DNA from: Pseudohoeflea sp964511625
GTDB lineage: Bacteria > Pseudomonadota > Alphaproteobacteria > Rhizobiales > Rhizobiaceae
Length of the DNA stretch: 64,000 nucleotides
Direction: 5' to 3'
Assembly (NCBI GenBank): GCA_964511625.1
Contig: CAZEJG010000002.1
Span: 62,001 to 126,000, forward strand
The notes under the pieces are model-generated. The model ran no database searches and was not told the DNA's origin. It saw only the letters and a list, made by a program, of their open reading frames with translations. Every line of letters begins with the position of its first letter. Within the stretch, counting starts at the first letter, position 1. This document shows, piece after piece, positions 17,179-26,072 of the stretch. The position numbers and the translations under genes are program-made.

Positions 17179-18633
17179 TCAGGCGTTGAGCGAGGCTTCG
17201 AGCGCCTCGCGGGCGGCCTTGAGGCGCTGGCGGACGGCGGCGCGGCCGAGGATCGCCATGGAATCGAACAGCGGCAACGAGCGCGCCGAGCCGCTCATGG
17301 CGACGAAGAGCGGCGGCAGGAAGACGCGCAGCTTGCGCTCCGTCCTGTCGGAGACCGCGCGCAGTTCAGCCTCGATCGTCTCGGCGTTCCAGTCGGTGAG
17401 CGTTTCCAGCGCCGGAGCGACTTCCTTGATGATTTCGAGGCAATCGTTCAGGTCGATCTTCTTCAGCCCCTCGAAATGCGCCGCGGTCAGTCCGAGGTCG
17501 GATTTCAGAAGGAAGCCGGTCAGGTCCGGCAGTTCACCGAACTTCTGGATGCGCGACTGCGCCAGCCGCAGACCTTCCGTGAGCCGGTCGCCGCGCAGCG
17601 CCCATTCACGGACGCGGGCAAGGAAGTCCTCTTCCGACAGCTTCTCGCGCAGCCAGCGGCCGTTGAGCCAGTCGAGCTTCTGGATGTCGAAGATGGCGCC
17701 GGCCTTGGAGAGGTTCTCGGTGTCGAAACGGGCGATCAGCTCGTCCATGTCGAGGAGTTCCTCGCCCTCGGCGATCTGGATGAAGAAGAGGCCAAGGAAG
17801 TTCATCAGCGCTTCCGGCAGATAGCCTAGGCCGGCATAGAACGGGATCGAGGTCGGGTTCTTCCGCTTGGAGAGTTTCGACTTGTCGGCATTGCGCATCA
17901 GCGACAGGTGCATGAACACCGGCGGCTCGAGGCCGAGATACTGGTAGATGAGGATGTGCTTCGGAACCGAGGCCAGCCACTCCTCGCCGCGGGCGACGTG
18001 GGTGATCTTCATCAGGTGGTCGTCGACGACATTGGCCATGTGGTAGGTCGGCATGCCGTCGGCCTTGAGCAGGACCTGCATGTCGACGGCTTCCCACGGG
18101 ATTTCCACCTCGCCATAGACTGCGTCGGTGAACTTGCACACGCCCTCTTCGGGAATCTTCATGCGCACGACATGCGGCTCGCCGGCGTCGACGCGGGTCT
18201 TCACTTCCTCGGCGGAGAGGTGAAGGCAATGGCCGTCATATTTCGGCGGCTTGCCGGCGGCGCGCTGGGCGGCGCGCATCTCGTCGAGACGCTCGGGCGT
18301 GCAGAAGCACTTGAAGCCGTGGCCGGCCTCGACGATCTTGTCGACATAGGGACGGTAGATGTCCTTGCGCTCGGACTGACGATAGGGGCCATAGTCGCCG
18401 CCGACATCCGGGCCTTCGTCCCATTCAAGCCCGCACCATTTCAATGCCTCAAGCACCTTTTCCTCGTATTCGCGGGTCGAACGCGTGGCATCGGTGTCCT
18501 CGATGCGCAGGATGAAGGTGCCTTCGTTCTTGCGGGCGAAGAGATAGTTGAAAAGGGCGATGTAGGCGGTGCCGACATGGGGTTCGCCGGTCGGGGAGGG
18601 GGCGATGCGCACCCGGGGTTTGGTCTGTGCCAT
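17179..18633 (-). CDS. gltX: Glutamyl-tRNA synthetase
   Basis: This 484-residue class I synthetase charges tRNA-Glu (and in many alphaproteobacteria also tRNA-Gln for later amidation). The HIGH-type motif is PSPTGEPHVGTAY close to the N-terminus and the KMSKS-type loop is DKSKLSKRKNPTS. I start at ATG 18633 (MAQTKPRVRIAPSPTGE); the upstream reading to 18765 would add 44 unrelated residues. The C-terminal helical anticodon-binding region is complete. Divergent from xylB; lysS follows. Confidence 0.96.
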   Translation of the reverse strand: MAQTKPRVRIAPSPTGEPHVGTAYIALFNYLFARKNEGTFILRIEDTDATRSTREYEEKVLEALKWCGLEWDEGPDVGGDYGPYRQSERKDIYRPYVDKIVEAGHGFKCFCTPERLDEMRAAQRAAGKPPKYDGHCLHLSAEEVKTRVDAGEPHVVRMKIPEEGVCKFTDAVYGEVEIPWEAVDMQVLLKADGMPTYHMANVVDDHLMKITHVARGEEWLASVPKHILIYQYLGLEPPVFMHLSLMRNADKSKLSKRKNPTSIPFYAGLGYLPEALMNFLGLFFIQIAEGEELLDMDELIARFDTENLSKAGAIFDIQKLDWLNGRWLREKLSEEDFLARVREWALRGDRLTEGLRLAQSRIQKFGELPDLTGFLLKSDLGLTAAHFEGLKKIDLNDCLEIIKEVAPALETLTDWNAETIEAELRAVSDRTERKLRVFLPPLFVAMSGSARSLPLFDSMAILGRAAVRQRLKAAREALEASLNA

Positions 18634-18866
18634 GGTAATCGTCACTCGGTCTCGGTGTGGCCGCGTCCGGCGCGGCTGTTCCGGCATCCCGGACCCTGAA
18701 GGAAAAGGTCTGTCGAAAGCGGGCCGGAACAGGGAAATTCGGTCTGCCTTAGGCCATAATGCCATGCGCGCGTCAAGTATTCGGCGGGGCCGCGGCGGGA
18801 CGGCTTCTATTTACCTCGTGCGTGGCTCCTGATATCCGCTCGCATGTAAACACCAAGGGGGAAACC

Positions 18867-20321
18867 ATGTATCTCGGACTCGATCTCGGCACATCCTCGG
18901 TCAAGGCGCTCCTGATTGACGAGGAGCAATCAGTGGTCGGATCGGCGACGGCTGCGCTGGGCGTGGAGCGACCGCATCCGGGATGGTCGGAGCAGGATCC
19001 CGCCAACTGGATTACCGCCGTGCGCGCCGCCGTCTCGCAGCTTGCGGCCAGCCAGCCGTCGGAAGTCCGGGCAGTCAAGGGCATCGGCCTTTCCGGCCAC
19101 ATGCATGGTGCGACGACGATCGACACCTCGGGCGCGGTCATCCGGCCATGTATCCTCTGGAACGACACCCGCAGCTACAAGGAAGCCGCCGAACTCGACG
19201 CCGATCCGCGTTTCCGCAAGCTCACCGGCAACATCGTCTTCCCCGGTTTCACCGCGCCGAAGCTCGTCTGGATGGCGCGCAACGAGGCGGATCACTTCAA
19301 GCGCATCGCCAAGGTGCTCCTGCCGAAGGACTATCTGCGCTACTGGCTGACCGGTGAGACGATCTCCGAAATGTCGGATGCGGCCGGCACGTCCTGGCTC
19401 GATACCGGCAAGCGCGCATGGAACGACGAACTGTTGTCGGCCACCGGCATGCGCCGCGAGCAGATGCCGTCGCTGATCGAGGGCACCGAAGTAGGCGGCA
19501 CGCTGCGCGCCGAGGTGGCCGCCGAACTCGGGCTTCCGGCCGGTATCCCGATTGCCGGCGGGGCGGGCGACAATGCAGCTGCGGCCTGCGGCATGGGCAC
19601 GGTCGCCGACGGTGCGGCCTTCGCTTCGCTCGGCACCTCCGGCGTGCTGTTCGCGGCGAACAGCGCCTATCGTCCGAACCCGGAAAGCGCAGTCCACGCG
19701 TTCTGCCATGCATTGCCGCAGACCTGGCACCAGATGGGCGTCATCCTGTCGGCCACGGATTCGCTCAACTGGCTGGCCGGCATCACCGGCAAGAAGCCCT
19801 CGGAACTGACCGGCCTGCTCGGCGACACGGTCAGGGCGCCTGGATCGGTGACCTTCCTGCCCTACCTGTCGGGCGAACGGACGCCGCACAACGACGCACA
19901 GATCCGCGGCGCCTTCGCCGGTCTCGGCCATGAGGCCGATCAGGCGGCGATGACCCGGGCGGTGCTCGAAGGCGTGGCTTTCGCCTTCCGCGACAGTCTG
20001 GAAGCGCTGGCGCAGGCCGGGACGAAACTGGAGCGGCTGACGGCGACGGGTGGCGGCGCGCAGTCGCGCTACTGGCTCGAAGTGCTCGCCACGGTTCTCG
20101 GTCTGCCGATCGACTTGCCGGCGGACGGCGATTTCGGTGCTGCTTTCGGTGCCGCCCGCCTCGGCCTGATCGCTGCGGAGAAAGCCGATCCGGCCGATAT
20201 CTGCACGGCGCCCGTGACTGCGCAGACGATCGAACCCCAAACTGCGCTTACGGGCGCATTCGACGAGGCCTATGGCCGCTATCGCGCGCTCTATCCCGCG
20301 CTCAAGCAGGCCATGGCCTGA
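18867..20321 (+). CDS. xylB: Xylulokinase (FGGY carbohydrate kinase)
   Basis: This 484-residue kinase phosphorylates D-xylulose to xylulose 5-phosphate. The N-terminal phosphate-1 motif MYLGLDLGTSSVKALL, the GLSGHMHGAT segment, the WNDTRS substrate loop, the GAGDNAAAACGMG motif with catalytic Asp235, and the C-terminal ATGGGAQSRYWLEVLATVL match XylB closely. The start follows AAGGGGGAAACC. Xylose isomerase and a xylose transporter are not adjacent, so the sugar assignment rests on the sequence family; other FGGY kinases can look similar. Confidence 0.88.
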   Translation: MYLGLDLGTSSVKALLIDEEQSVVGSATAALGVERPHPGWSEQDPANWITAVRAAVSQLAASQPSEVRAVKGIGLSGHMHGATTIDTSGAVIRPCILWNDTRSYKEAAELDADPRFRKLTGNIVFPGFTAPKLVWMARNEADHFKRIAKVLLPKDYLRYWLTGETISEMSDAAGTSWLDTGKRAWNDELLSATGMRREQMPSLIEGTEVGGTLRAEVAAELGLPAGIPIAGGAGDNAAAACGMGTVADGAAFASLGTSGVLFAANSAYRPNPESAVHAFCHALPQTWHQMGVILSATDSLNWLAGITGKKPSELTGLLGDTVRAPGSVTFLPYLSGERTPHNDAQIRGAFAGLGHEADQAAMTRAVLEGVAFAFRDSLEALAQAGTKLERLTATGGGAQSRYWLEVLATVLGLPIDLPADGDFGAAFGAARLGLIAAEKADPADICTAPVTAQTIEPQTALTGAFDEAYGRYRALYPALKQAMA

Positions 20322-20345
20322 AACAGCGCCGCGGGTCCCTTCGGG

Positions 20346-20371
20346 GCCGGCGGCATGCCGGCGCGCCTTTT
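20346..20371 (+). terminator. Possible terminator after xylB
   Basis: GCCGGC is repeated around a 5-base loop (20346-20351 and 20357-20362) and followed shortly by CTTTT. The stem is short and the T-run brief, so it may only attenuate transcription into the next gene. Confidence 0.4.
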
Positions 20372-20401
20372 CACGGCCGCGCCGACAGTCAGGAGACCGA
20401 T

Positions 20402-21190
20402 ATGCAATTCGCCCGCCTCAACGGCGTCACGCTGCACCACCAGGTGATCGGCGCCGCTCCCGGCAAGCCGACCATCGTCTTCGTCAATTCGCTCGGAACC
20501 GACTTCCGGATCTGGCGCGACGTGATCATCCGGCTTGCCGGCGATTACGGGCTGATCACCTATGACAAGCGCGGCCATGGCCTGTCGGAGACCGGCGAGA
20601 CCTGCACCATGGACGACCATGTCGGTGATCTCGCCGCGGTCATCGACCATTACGATGCCAGGGACGTGATCGTCTGCGGGCTTTCCGTCGGCGGCATGAT
20701 CGCACTCGGCCTCGCCGACAAGCGCCCCGATCTCGTCCGCGCGCTGATCCTGTGCGACACCGCCCACAAGATCGGCACGCCGGACATGTGGGCCGCGCGG
20801 ATCGCCGCCGTCGAGGAAGGGGGCATCGCCTCGATCTCGGACACCATTCTCGAACGCTGGTTCACCCAGGAATTCCGCTCGCCCGACAATCCGGAATTCA
20901 CCGGTTATCGCAACATGCTCGAGCGCTCGCCCGAAGAGGGCTACATGGCCACCTGTGCTGCGATCGGGACCACCGACTACACGGACATCGCCTCGACCCT
21001 CAAGGTGCCGGCGATCTGCGTGGTCGGCCGTGAAGACGGCTCGACGCCGCCGGAACTGGTGGGTGAGCTGGCGAAGCTGATCCCCGACGCGCGCTATCAG
21101 GAAATCCCGGGCGCGGCGCATCTGCCGTGCATCGAGAAGCCGATCGAGACTTCGGAAATCATCCGCGCCTTCATCGCCCAGCTAGGGTGA
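20402..21190 (+). CDS. pcaD: 3-oxoadipate enol-lactonase-type alpha/beta hydrolase
   Basis: This 262-residue hydrolase has the PcaD architecture: the early NSLGTDFRIWRD segment, YDKRGHGLS, the nucleophile elbow CGLSVGGM with Ser95, an Asp in VGREDGSTPPELV and the His of PGAAHLPCIE. PcaD opens 3-oxoadipate enol-lactone in the protocatechuate branch of the beta-ketoadipate pathway. No other pca gene is nearby, so it may be an isolated paralogue with another lactone substrate. It follows xylB on the same strand after an 80-base gap. Confidence 0.82.
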   Translation: MQFARLNGVTLHHQVIGAAPGKPTIVFVNSLGTDFRIWRDVIIRLAGDYGLITYDKRGHGLSETGETCTMDDHVGDLAAVIDHYDARDVIVCGLSVGGMIALGLADKRPDLVRALILCDTAHKIGTPDMWAARIAAVEEGGIASISDTILERWFTQEFRSPDNPEFTGYRNMLERSPEEGYMATCAAIGTTDYTDIASTLKVPAICVVGREDGSTPPELVGELAKLIPDARYQEIPGAAHLPCIEKPIETSEIIRAFIAQLG

Positions 21191-21193
21191 AAC

Positions 21194-22198
21194 TCAGCGC
21201 ACCACGAAGCCGTGGGCGAATGGGTCTTCCTCGTCGTCGATGACGATCGAGTTGCGTCCGGTCTCGACCGCCCATCCGGCGACAGAGGGGATGATACCCG
21301 TCTTGTCGCCGACTTTCGCTTCGGCTTCGACGCGGCCCTTGAACAGCGAGCCGATGATGGATTCGTGGATGAAGTCGTCGCCGGTCTTCAGTTTGCCCTT
21401 CGCCGCCCAGTGGGCCATGCGCGCCGAGGTGCCGGTGCCGCAGGGGGAGCGGTCGATCGCTTTGTCGCCGTAGAAGACGGCGTTGCGGGCGGTAGCGCCT
21501 TCCACCGTCGGCAGGCCGGTCCAGAGGATGTGGCTGAGACCGCGGATGTCCGGCTTCTCCGGGTGCACGAATTCGTATTTCTCATTGAGGGCCGCGCGCA
21601 GCGCGGGGCTCATGCGAACCAGATCGCCGGCCGAAAAATCCACCATGTCGCGGAAATTCTTCTGAGGTTCGACGATCGCGTAGAAATTACCGCCATAGGC
21701 GACGTCGACGGTGATCTCGCCGAGGCCGGGGCACTCGGCGGTCAGGTTCTCGGCGTGGAGATAGGCGGGCACGTTGGTGAGGCGCACCTCGGTGACCTTG
21801 CGGCCCTTGCGTTCATAGCGGGCCACCACCTTTCCGGCAGGGGTATCGAGATTGACGACGCCGTCCTCCTTCGGGGTCACAAGGCCGTTCTCGATCGCCA
21901 TCGTCACGGTGCCGATGGTGCCGTGGCCGCACATCGGCAGACAGCCCGAGGTCTCGATGAAGAGGATGGCGATGTCGCAATCCTGGCGCGTCGGCGGATA
22001 GAGGATCGAGCCCGACATCATGTCGTGGCCGCGCGGTTCGAACATCAGCCCGGTCCGGATCCAGTCGTATTCGGCGAGAAAGTGGGCGCGCCGTTCGAGC
22101 ATCGTATCGCCCTTGAGCAGCGGACCGCCGCCGGCGACCAGCCGGACCGGGTTGCCGCAGGTGTGGCCGTCGATGCAGAAGAAGGTGTTGCGCGCCAT
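21194..22198 (-). CDS. 4-hydroxyproline 2-epimerase (proline racemase superfamily)
   Basis: This 334-residue cofactor-free enzyme interconverts trans-4-hydroxy-L-proline and cis-4-hydroxy-D-proline. Both catalytic cysteines are visible: Cys90 in LPMCGHGTIG and Cys253 in IDRSPCGTGTSARM; a dehydratase of the same fold would carry Thr at the second place. The start at ATG 22198 (MARNTFFCIDGHTCGNPVR) is fixed by the conserved CIDGHTCGNPVR. It lies 19 bases downstream of a D-amino-acid dehydrogenase gene that would carry out the next step. Confidence 0.93.
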   Translation of the reverse strand: MARNTFFCIDGHTCGNPVRLVAGGGPLLKGDTMLERRAHFLAEYDWIRTGLMFEPRGHDMMSGSILYPPTRQDCDIAILFIETSGCLPMCGHGTIGTVTMAIENGLVTPKEDGVVNLDTPAGKVVARYERKGRKVTEVRLTNVPAYLHAENLTAECPGLGEITVDVAYGGNFYAIVEPQKNFRDMVDFSAGDLVRMSPALRAALNEKYEFVHPEKPDIRGLSHILWTGLPTVEGATARNAVFYGDKAIDRSPCGTGTSARMAHWAAKGKLKTGDDFIHESIIGSLFKGRVEAEAKVGDKTGIIPSVAGWAVETGRNSIVIDDEEDPFAHGFVVR

Positions 22199-22217
22199 GG
22201 GTTTCTCCGGGATTGCG

Positions 22218-23468
22218 CTAGAAACGGTCGGCCCTGAAAGGGGCGAGATCGATGGATGGACTTTTCTCGCTGACGAGGTCGGTGACAACCCGCCCCATCG
22301 CCGCCGACTGGGTCAGCCCAAGGTGACCATTGCCGAATGCAAGGACGATGTCACTACGTTCGGGAAGCGGCGAGAGCACCGGCAGGCTGTCAGGCAGCGA
22401 GGGGCGGAACCCCATCCACTCGACGCCGCCGCTCGGATCGAGTCCAGGCAGGAAGCTCTTTGCCTTGTCGAGCATGATTTTCGAACGGGCGTAATTGGCC
22501 GCAGCATCGAGGCCTGCGAATTCCACGGCGCCGCCGACCCGGACGCCGTTCTTGAGCGGGGTGACGACGAAGCCGTGGCCCGAGAAGATGAGCTGACGCT
22601 TGAGGTCAAACGCACTCTTGGGCAGCGTCGTGTTGTAGCCGCGCTCGGTGTCGAGCGGGATGCGCGCGGCGCTGGTGCCCTTGAGCAGCCGCGTCGACCA
22701 TGCGCCGGCGGCAACCACGATGCGTTCTGCGCTGATGCGTGTTCCGTCATCAAGGATGGCGGCGGGGTTTGATCCGGAGAGGTCGAGACGCGCGACCCGT
22801 TTGCGTTCGAGCTTCACGCCAAATTTTTCCGCGTGGCACCAGACTGCCTTAGCGTAGTCGTACGGATCGGAAACGGTCTTCCAGCCGGGCACGAAGGTAC
22901 CGGCGACGAAGCGCCTCGCAAGGCCGGGCTGCAGGTCGGCGAGGTCGGACCCGCGGACATGACGGAACTCGATGCCCGCCTTCGCGCGCCGGTCCCAGCC
23001 GGGCAGGGTGGCCTCGAATTCGCTTTCGGATTCATAGAGTTCCAGCGAACCGTCGTGACGGATCATGGCGCCGATCCCGGCGCGTTCGGCGAGCGCGAAG
23101 GTTTCCGTCGCGGCCCGTTCCATCATCGCGGCCTGGGCGGCGGCCGAGGCTTCCACCTTCTCTGGTCGGCTCGACAGCGCGAAGCGGGCAAGCCAGGGCA
23201 GCATTTTCGGCAAATAGGCGGGGCGGATCGACAGCGGTCCGAGCGGATCGAGAAGCCAGCGCGGCGCCTTCCACATGATCTTGGGCGAGGCGAGCGGCAG
23301 GATATCCGAGAAGGCGAGGGCGGCCGCGTTGCCGCGGCTCGTCATTTCGGCAACGCCTTCGGAATCGACGACGGTCACCCGGTGGCCGGCCTCGCCCAGA
23401 AGGGCTGCGATATTGACACCGACGATACCCGCGCCGATGACCAGAACGTCGCGCGAGGGTGCGCTCAT
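22218..23468 (-). CDS. FAD-dependent D-amino acid (D-hydroxyproline) dehydrogenase
   Basis: This 416-residue DAO-family flavoprotein begins with the dinucleotide motif VLVIGAGIVGVNIAALLGEAG and ends with the FAD-contacting GHGHLGLT-like segment (FGNGHLGLTQSAAMGRVV). It also has the WMGFRPSLPDSLPVLSP motif of DadA-type enzymes. In rhizobial hydroxyproline catabolism, such a dehydrogenase (HypO) oxidises cis-4-hydroxy-D-proline made by the epimerase, and the gene order here supports that role. Its start overlaps the end of trhO by four bases. Confidence 0.87.
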   Translation of the reverse strand: MSAPSRDVLVIGAGIVGVNIAALLGEAGHRVTVVDSEGVAEMTSRGNAAALAFSDILPLASPKIMWKAPRWLLDPLGPLSIRPAYLPKMLPWLARFALSSRPEKVEASAAAQAAMMERAATETFALAERAGIGAMIRHDGSLELYESESEFEATLPGWDRRAKAGIEFRHVRGSDLADLQPGLARRFVAGTFVPGWKTVSDPYDYAKAVWCHAEKFGVKLERKRVARLDLSGSNPAAILDDGTRISAERIVVAAGAWSTRLLKGTSAARIPLDTERGYNTTLPKSAFDLKRQLIFSGHGFVVTPLKNGVRVGGAVEFAGLDAAANYARSKIMLDKAKSFLPGLDPSGGVEWMGFRPSLPDSLPVLSPLPERSDIVLAFGNGHLGLTQSAAMGRVVTDLVSEKSPSIDLAPFRADRF

Positions 23469-24421
23469 CGCTCGTCGCTCTCGTGTGCGACCTTGGCCCG
23501 GGCCGCGAGCATCTGCCGCTGGCGAACGCGGTAGCGTTCGCGGTCTTCATCGCTGCGCTCGTCGTGGCAATGCGGGCAGGAGACGCCCTCCTCATAAAGG
23601 GGAGAGACACGGTCTTCCGGTGTCAGGGGCAGCCGGCAGGCGCGGCAGAGCGTCTCGTCGCCGATCCTCAGGCCGTGCCCCACGGAGACGCGCTCGTCGA
23701 AGACAAAGCAGTTGCCTTCCCAGAGGCTCTGATCCTCGGGCACTTCTTCGAGATATTTCAGAATGCCGCCCTTGAGGTGAAAGACATTGTCGAAGCCCTT
23801 TTCCTTCATGAAGGCCGTCGCCTTCTCGCAGCGGATGCCGCCGGTGCAGAACATGGCGATCTTCTTGTCCTTCAGCGCTTCGGGATCGTCGAGCACATCG
23901 GCCTTGTCGACCCATGCGGGGAATTCGCGGAAGGTGTCGGTCTCGGGATTGATGGCATTTTTGAAGGTGCCGATCGCCACCTCGTAATCGTTGCGGGTGT
24001 CGATGACGATCGTATCCGGATCGGCAATCAGCGCGTTCCAGTCCTTCGGGTCGACATAGGTGCCGACGATCTTCAGGGGGTCGATGCCCTCGACGCCCAT
24101 CGTGACAATCTCCTTCTTCAACCGCACCTTCATGCGGCGGAAGGGCATCTCGGCCGCCCCGCTCTCCTTGTGTTCGAGGTTTTCGAGGCCGGGGATCGAA
24201 CGAATGTGGGCGAGCACCGCGTCGATGCCGGCGCGGCTGCCGGCGATGGTGCCGTTGATCCCCTCGGCGGCCAGAAGCAGCGACCCCTTGACGCCGAGGC
24301 TGTCGCACAGTTCGGCGAGCGGCGCCTGCAGCGCCTTGTGGTCGGCGAGCCGCGCGAAATGATAAAGCGCGGCCACCACCACGGGCAGGTTCGAGGAGCT
24401 CTGGGAAGGCTGGTGTGTCAT
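23465..24421 (-). CDS. trhO: tRNA uridine-34 hydroxylase TrhO (YceA, rhodanese-like)
   Basis: This 318-residue enzyme introduces the 5-hydroxyl on wobble uridine 34 of certain tRNAs. An N-terminal domain with LLLAAEGINGTIAG is followed by a rhodanese domain (IDTRNDYEVAIGTF) with catalytic Cys192 in MFCTGGIRCEKA, and a C-terminal Cys-rich patch (LCRACRLPL then CPHCHDER). The start at 24421 (MTHQPSQSS) fits the family. The stop overlaps the start of the hydroxyproline dehydrogenase gene (ATGA), so a tRNA-modification gene leads a catabolic pair in one transcript, which is unusual. Confidence 0.92.
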   Translation of the reverse strand: MTHQPSQSSSNLPVVVAALYHFARLADHKALQAPLAELCDSLGVKGSLLLAAEGINGTIAGSRAGIDAVLAHIRSIPGLENLEHKESGAAEMPFRRMKVRLKKEIVTMGVEGIDPLKIVGTYVDPKDWNALIADPDTIVIDTRNDYEVAIGTFKNAINPETDTFREFPAWVDKADVLDDPEALKDKKIAMFCTGGIRCEKATAFMKEKGFDNVFHLKGGILKYLEEVPEDQSLWEGNCFVFDERVSVGHGLRIGDETLCRACRLPLTPEDRVSPLYEEGVSCPHCHDERSDEDRERYRVRQRQMLAARAKVAHESDER

Positions 24422-24535
24422 AATCCCCGCCAATATCCTGTCTTGGATTGGGAGGCAATCGGTGGGTGCTCGCATGGACAAGGCGCGACCGAGACGGTAA
24501 CGAAAGGCAGAATTTCAGCGGAGAAAGGGTTTCTC

Positions 24536-25174
24536 ATGCGCGACAAGACATCGGGTCTGCTCGAGATCCTCAAGCTTCAGCCGGTCGTGCCGGTTCTCGT
24601 CATCGACAAGGTCGAGCATGCGGTGCCGCTCGCCCGGGCGCTCGTCAAGGGCGGTCTGAAGGCGATCGAGATCACGTTGCGCACGCCGGTGGCGCTGGAC
24701 GCGATCCGCGCCGTGGCCAACGAGGTCGAGGGCGCCGTCGCCGGTGCGGGAACCGTGCTCAACAAGCAGGACTACAAGGCGGCCGAGGATGCAGGGTCGC
24801 AGTTCATCGTCTCGCCGGGCGCGACACTGGAACTCCTGGAAGCGGCTCGAAAATCCAAGGTGCCGATGCTGCCGGGCGCGGCCACCCCGAGCGAGGTGAT
24901 GAGCCTGCGCGAGGAAGGCTACGACATCATGAAGTTCTTCCCGGCCGAACAGGCAGGCGGTGCGGCCTATCTCAAATCGCTCTCCTCTCCGCTCGCCGGC
25001 ACGCTGTTCTGCCCCACGGGCGGCGTCTCGCCGCAGAATGCCCGGGACTATCTTTCGTTGCCGAACGTGGTGTGCGTGGGCGGCTCCTGGGTGGCGCCCA
25101 AGGGGATGGTCGAGAGCGGCGACTGGGAGGGCATCACCCGTCTCGCCGAAGAGGCCTGCGAGCTCGCCAGCTGA
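24536..25174 (+). CDS. eda: 2-keto-3-deoxy-6-phosphogluconate / 4-hydroxy-2-oxoglutarate aldolase
   Basis: This 212-residue class I aldolase cleaves KDPG to pyruvate and glyceraldehyde 3-phosphate (Entner-Doudoroff) and often 4-hydroxy-2-oxoglutarate. The Schiff-base lysine is Lys133 in DIMKFFPAEQAGG and the catalytic Glu45 is in AIEITLRTP; GAGTVLN and CPTGGVSPQNA are also typical. The start is ATG 24536 behind GGAGAAAGG. Most of the long reading frame upstream of it is antisense to trhO. Divergent from trhO. Nearness to hydroxyproline genes is probably coincidental, as this bacterial pathway does not form hydroxyoxoglutarate. Confidence 0.92.
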   Translation: MRDKTSGLLEILKLQPVVPVLVIDKVEHAVPLARALVKGGLKAIEITLRTPVALDAIRAVANEVEGAVAGAGTVLNKQDYKAAEDAGSQFIVSPGATLELLEAARKSKVPMLPGAATPSEVMSLREEGYDIMKFFPAEQAGGAAYLKSLSSPLAGTLFCPTGGVSPQNARDYLSLPNVVCVGGSWVAPKGMVESGDWEGITRLAEEACELAS

Positions 25175-25291
25175 CAGCCGACCCACCGGTCTATTGACGG
25201 ATTGCCGCAGGCTTTTCGTTTGCAACGGTTGGGCGCCACACCCATCTAGCCATCGAGGCGCGGTCGCGCGCGATGGATAGCGGAGGTGTGA

Positions 25292-25996
25292 ATGATCGAC
25301 CCCAAGACAATTCTCGACCAGTTTCTCGGTTCGAAGATCCCGGGAACCGGCGGCACGGTAAGCCAGACGGCCCAGAAGGCAGGACAGATGGCCAAAGACA
25401 ATCCGGTCGCCACCGGACTGCTCGCCGCGGTCCTGCTCGGCACCGGTCCGGGCCGTTCGCTGGCGGGTGGCGCGCTTCGGGTCGGCGGTCTCGCCGCCGT
25501 GGCCGGTCTCGGCTACCAAGCCTGGAAGAACTATCAGGCCGGAGGCAAGCCGGTCGACACCGCATCCGCCCCGCCGCCGCTTCCCGGCCAGATCGAACCG
25601 CCGGCGGATTCGGGCTTTTCGACCGACAGCTCCAAGCTCGACGAGACTTTCGCGCTGTCGCTGGTGCGGGTGATGATCGGTGCAGCCCGCGCCGATGGTC
25701 ATGTCGACGATGCCGAGCGCAAGCGTATCCACGACAAGCTGGAACTTGCCGGTCTCGGCCCGGAAGCCGTGAGCTTCCTCGACGCCGAACTGGCGCGCCC
25801 GGTCGATATCGACGCGCTGGTGGCGGCGGCGCAGACCGACGAGCAGAAGGTGGAGATGTTCACCGCCGCCCGCCTCGCCATCGAACCCGATACCCGCGCC
25901 GAACGCGGTTATCTCGATCTGCTCGCCGGGCGTCTCGGCCTGCCGGACGGGCTCGTCGATCATATCGAGGCGACGGTTTCCGCAGCCAAGGTCTGA
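25292..25996 (+). CDS. DUF533 / TerB-fold membrane-associated protein
   Basis: This 234-residue protein has a hydrophobic Gly/Ala-rich segment at about 40-75 (GLLAAVLLGTGPGRSLAGG then LAAVAGLGYQAW), a Pro-rich linker (PPPLPGQIEPP), and a C-terminal all-helical TerB-like domain with the acidic signature MIGAARADGHVDDAERKRI. This is the YebE/DUF533 layout; no biochemical function is established. It has a good ribosome site (GGAGGTGTGA). A 10-bp hairpin follows before the dctB-like gene. Confidence 0.85.
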   Translation: MIDPKTILDQFLGSKIPGTGGTVSQTAQKAGQMAKDNPVATGLLAAVLLGTGPGRSLAGGALRVGGLAAVAGLGYQAWKNYQAGGKPVDTASAPPPLPGQIEPPADSGFSTDSSKLDETFALSLVRVMIGAARADGHVDDAERKRIHDKLELAGLGPEAVSFLDAELARPVDIDALVAAAQTDEQKVEMFTAARLAIEPDTRAERGYLDLLAGRLGLPDGLVDHIEATVSAAKV

Positions 25997-26023
25997 CACG
26001 GCGTAAGGCGCATCCTACTATCC

Positions 26024-26052
26024 GGCTTCCCGGCACGCTTGCCCGGGAAGCC
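26024..26052. terminator. Hairpin between the DUF533 gene and the dctB-like gene
   Basis: GGCTTCCCGG and CCGGGAAGCC form a perfect 10-bp stem with a 9-base loop. There is no T-run, so it is either a weak terminator or a 3'-end stabiliser. Confidence 0.4.
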
Positions 26053-26072
26053 AAAGGCGGTACAGTCCGCCG

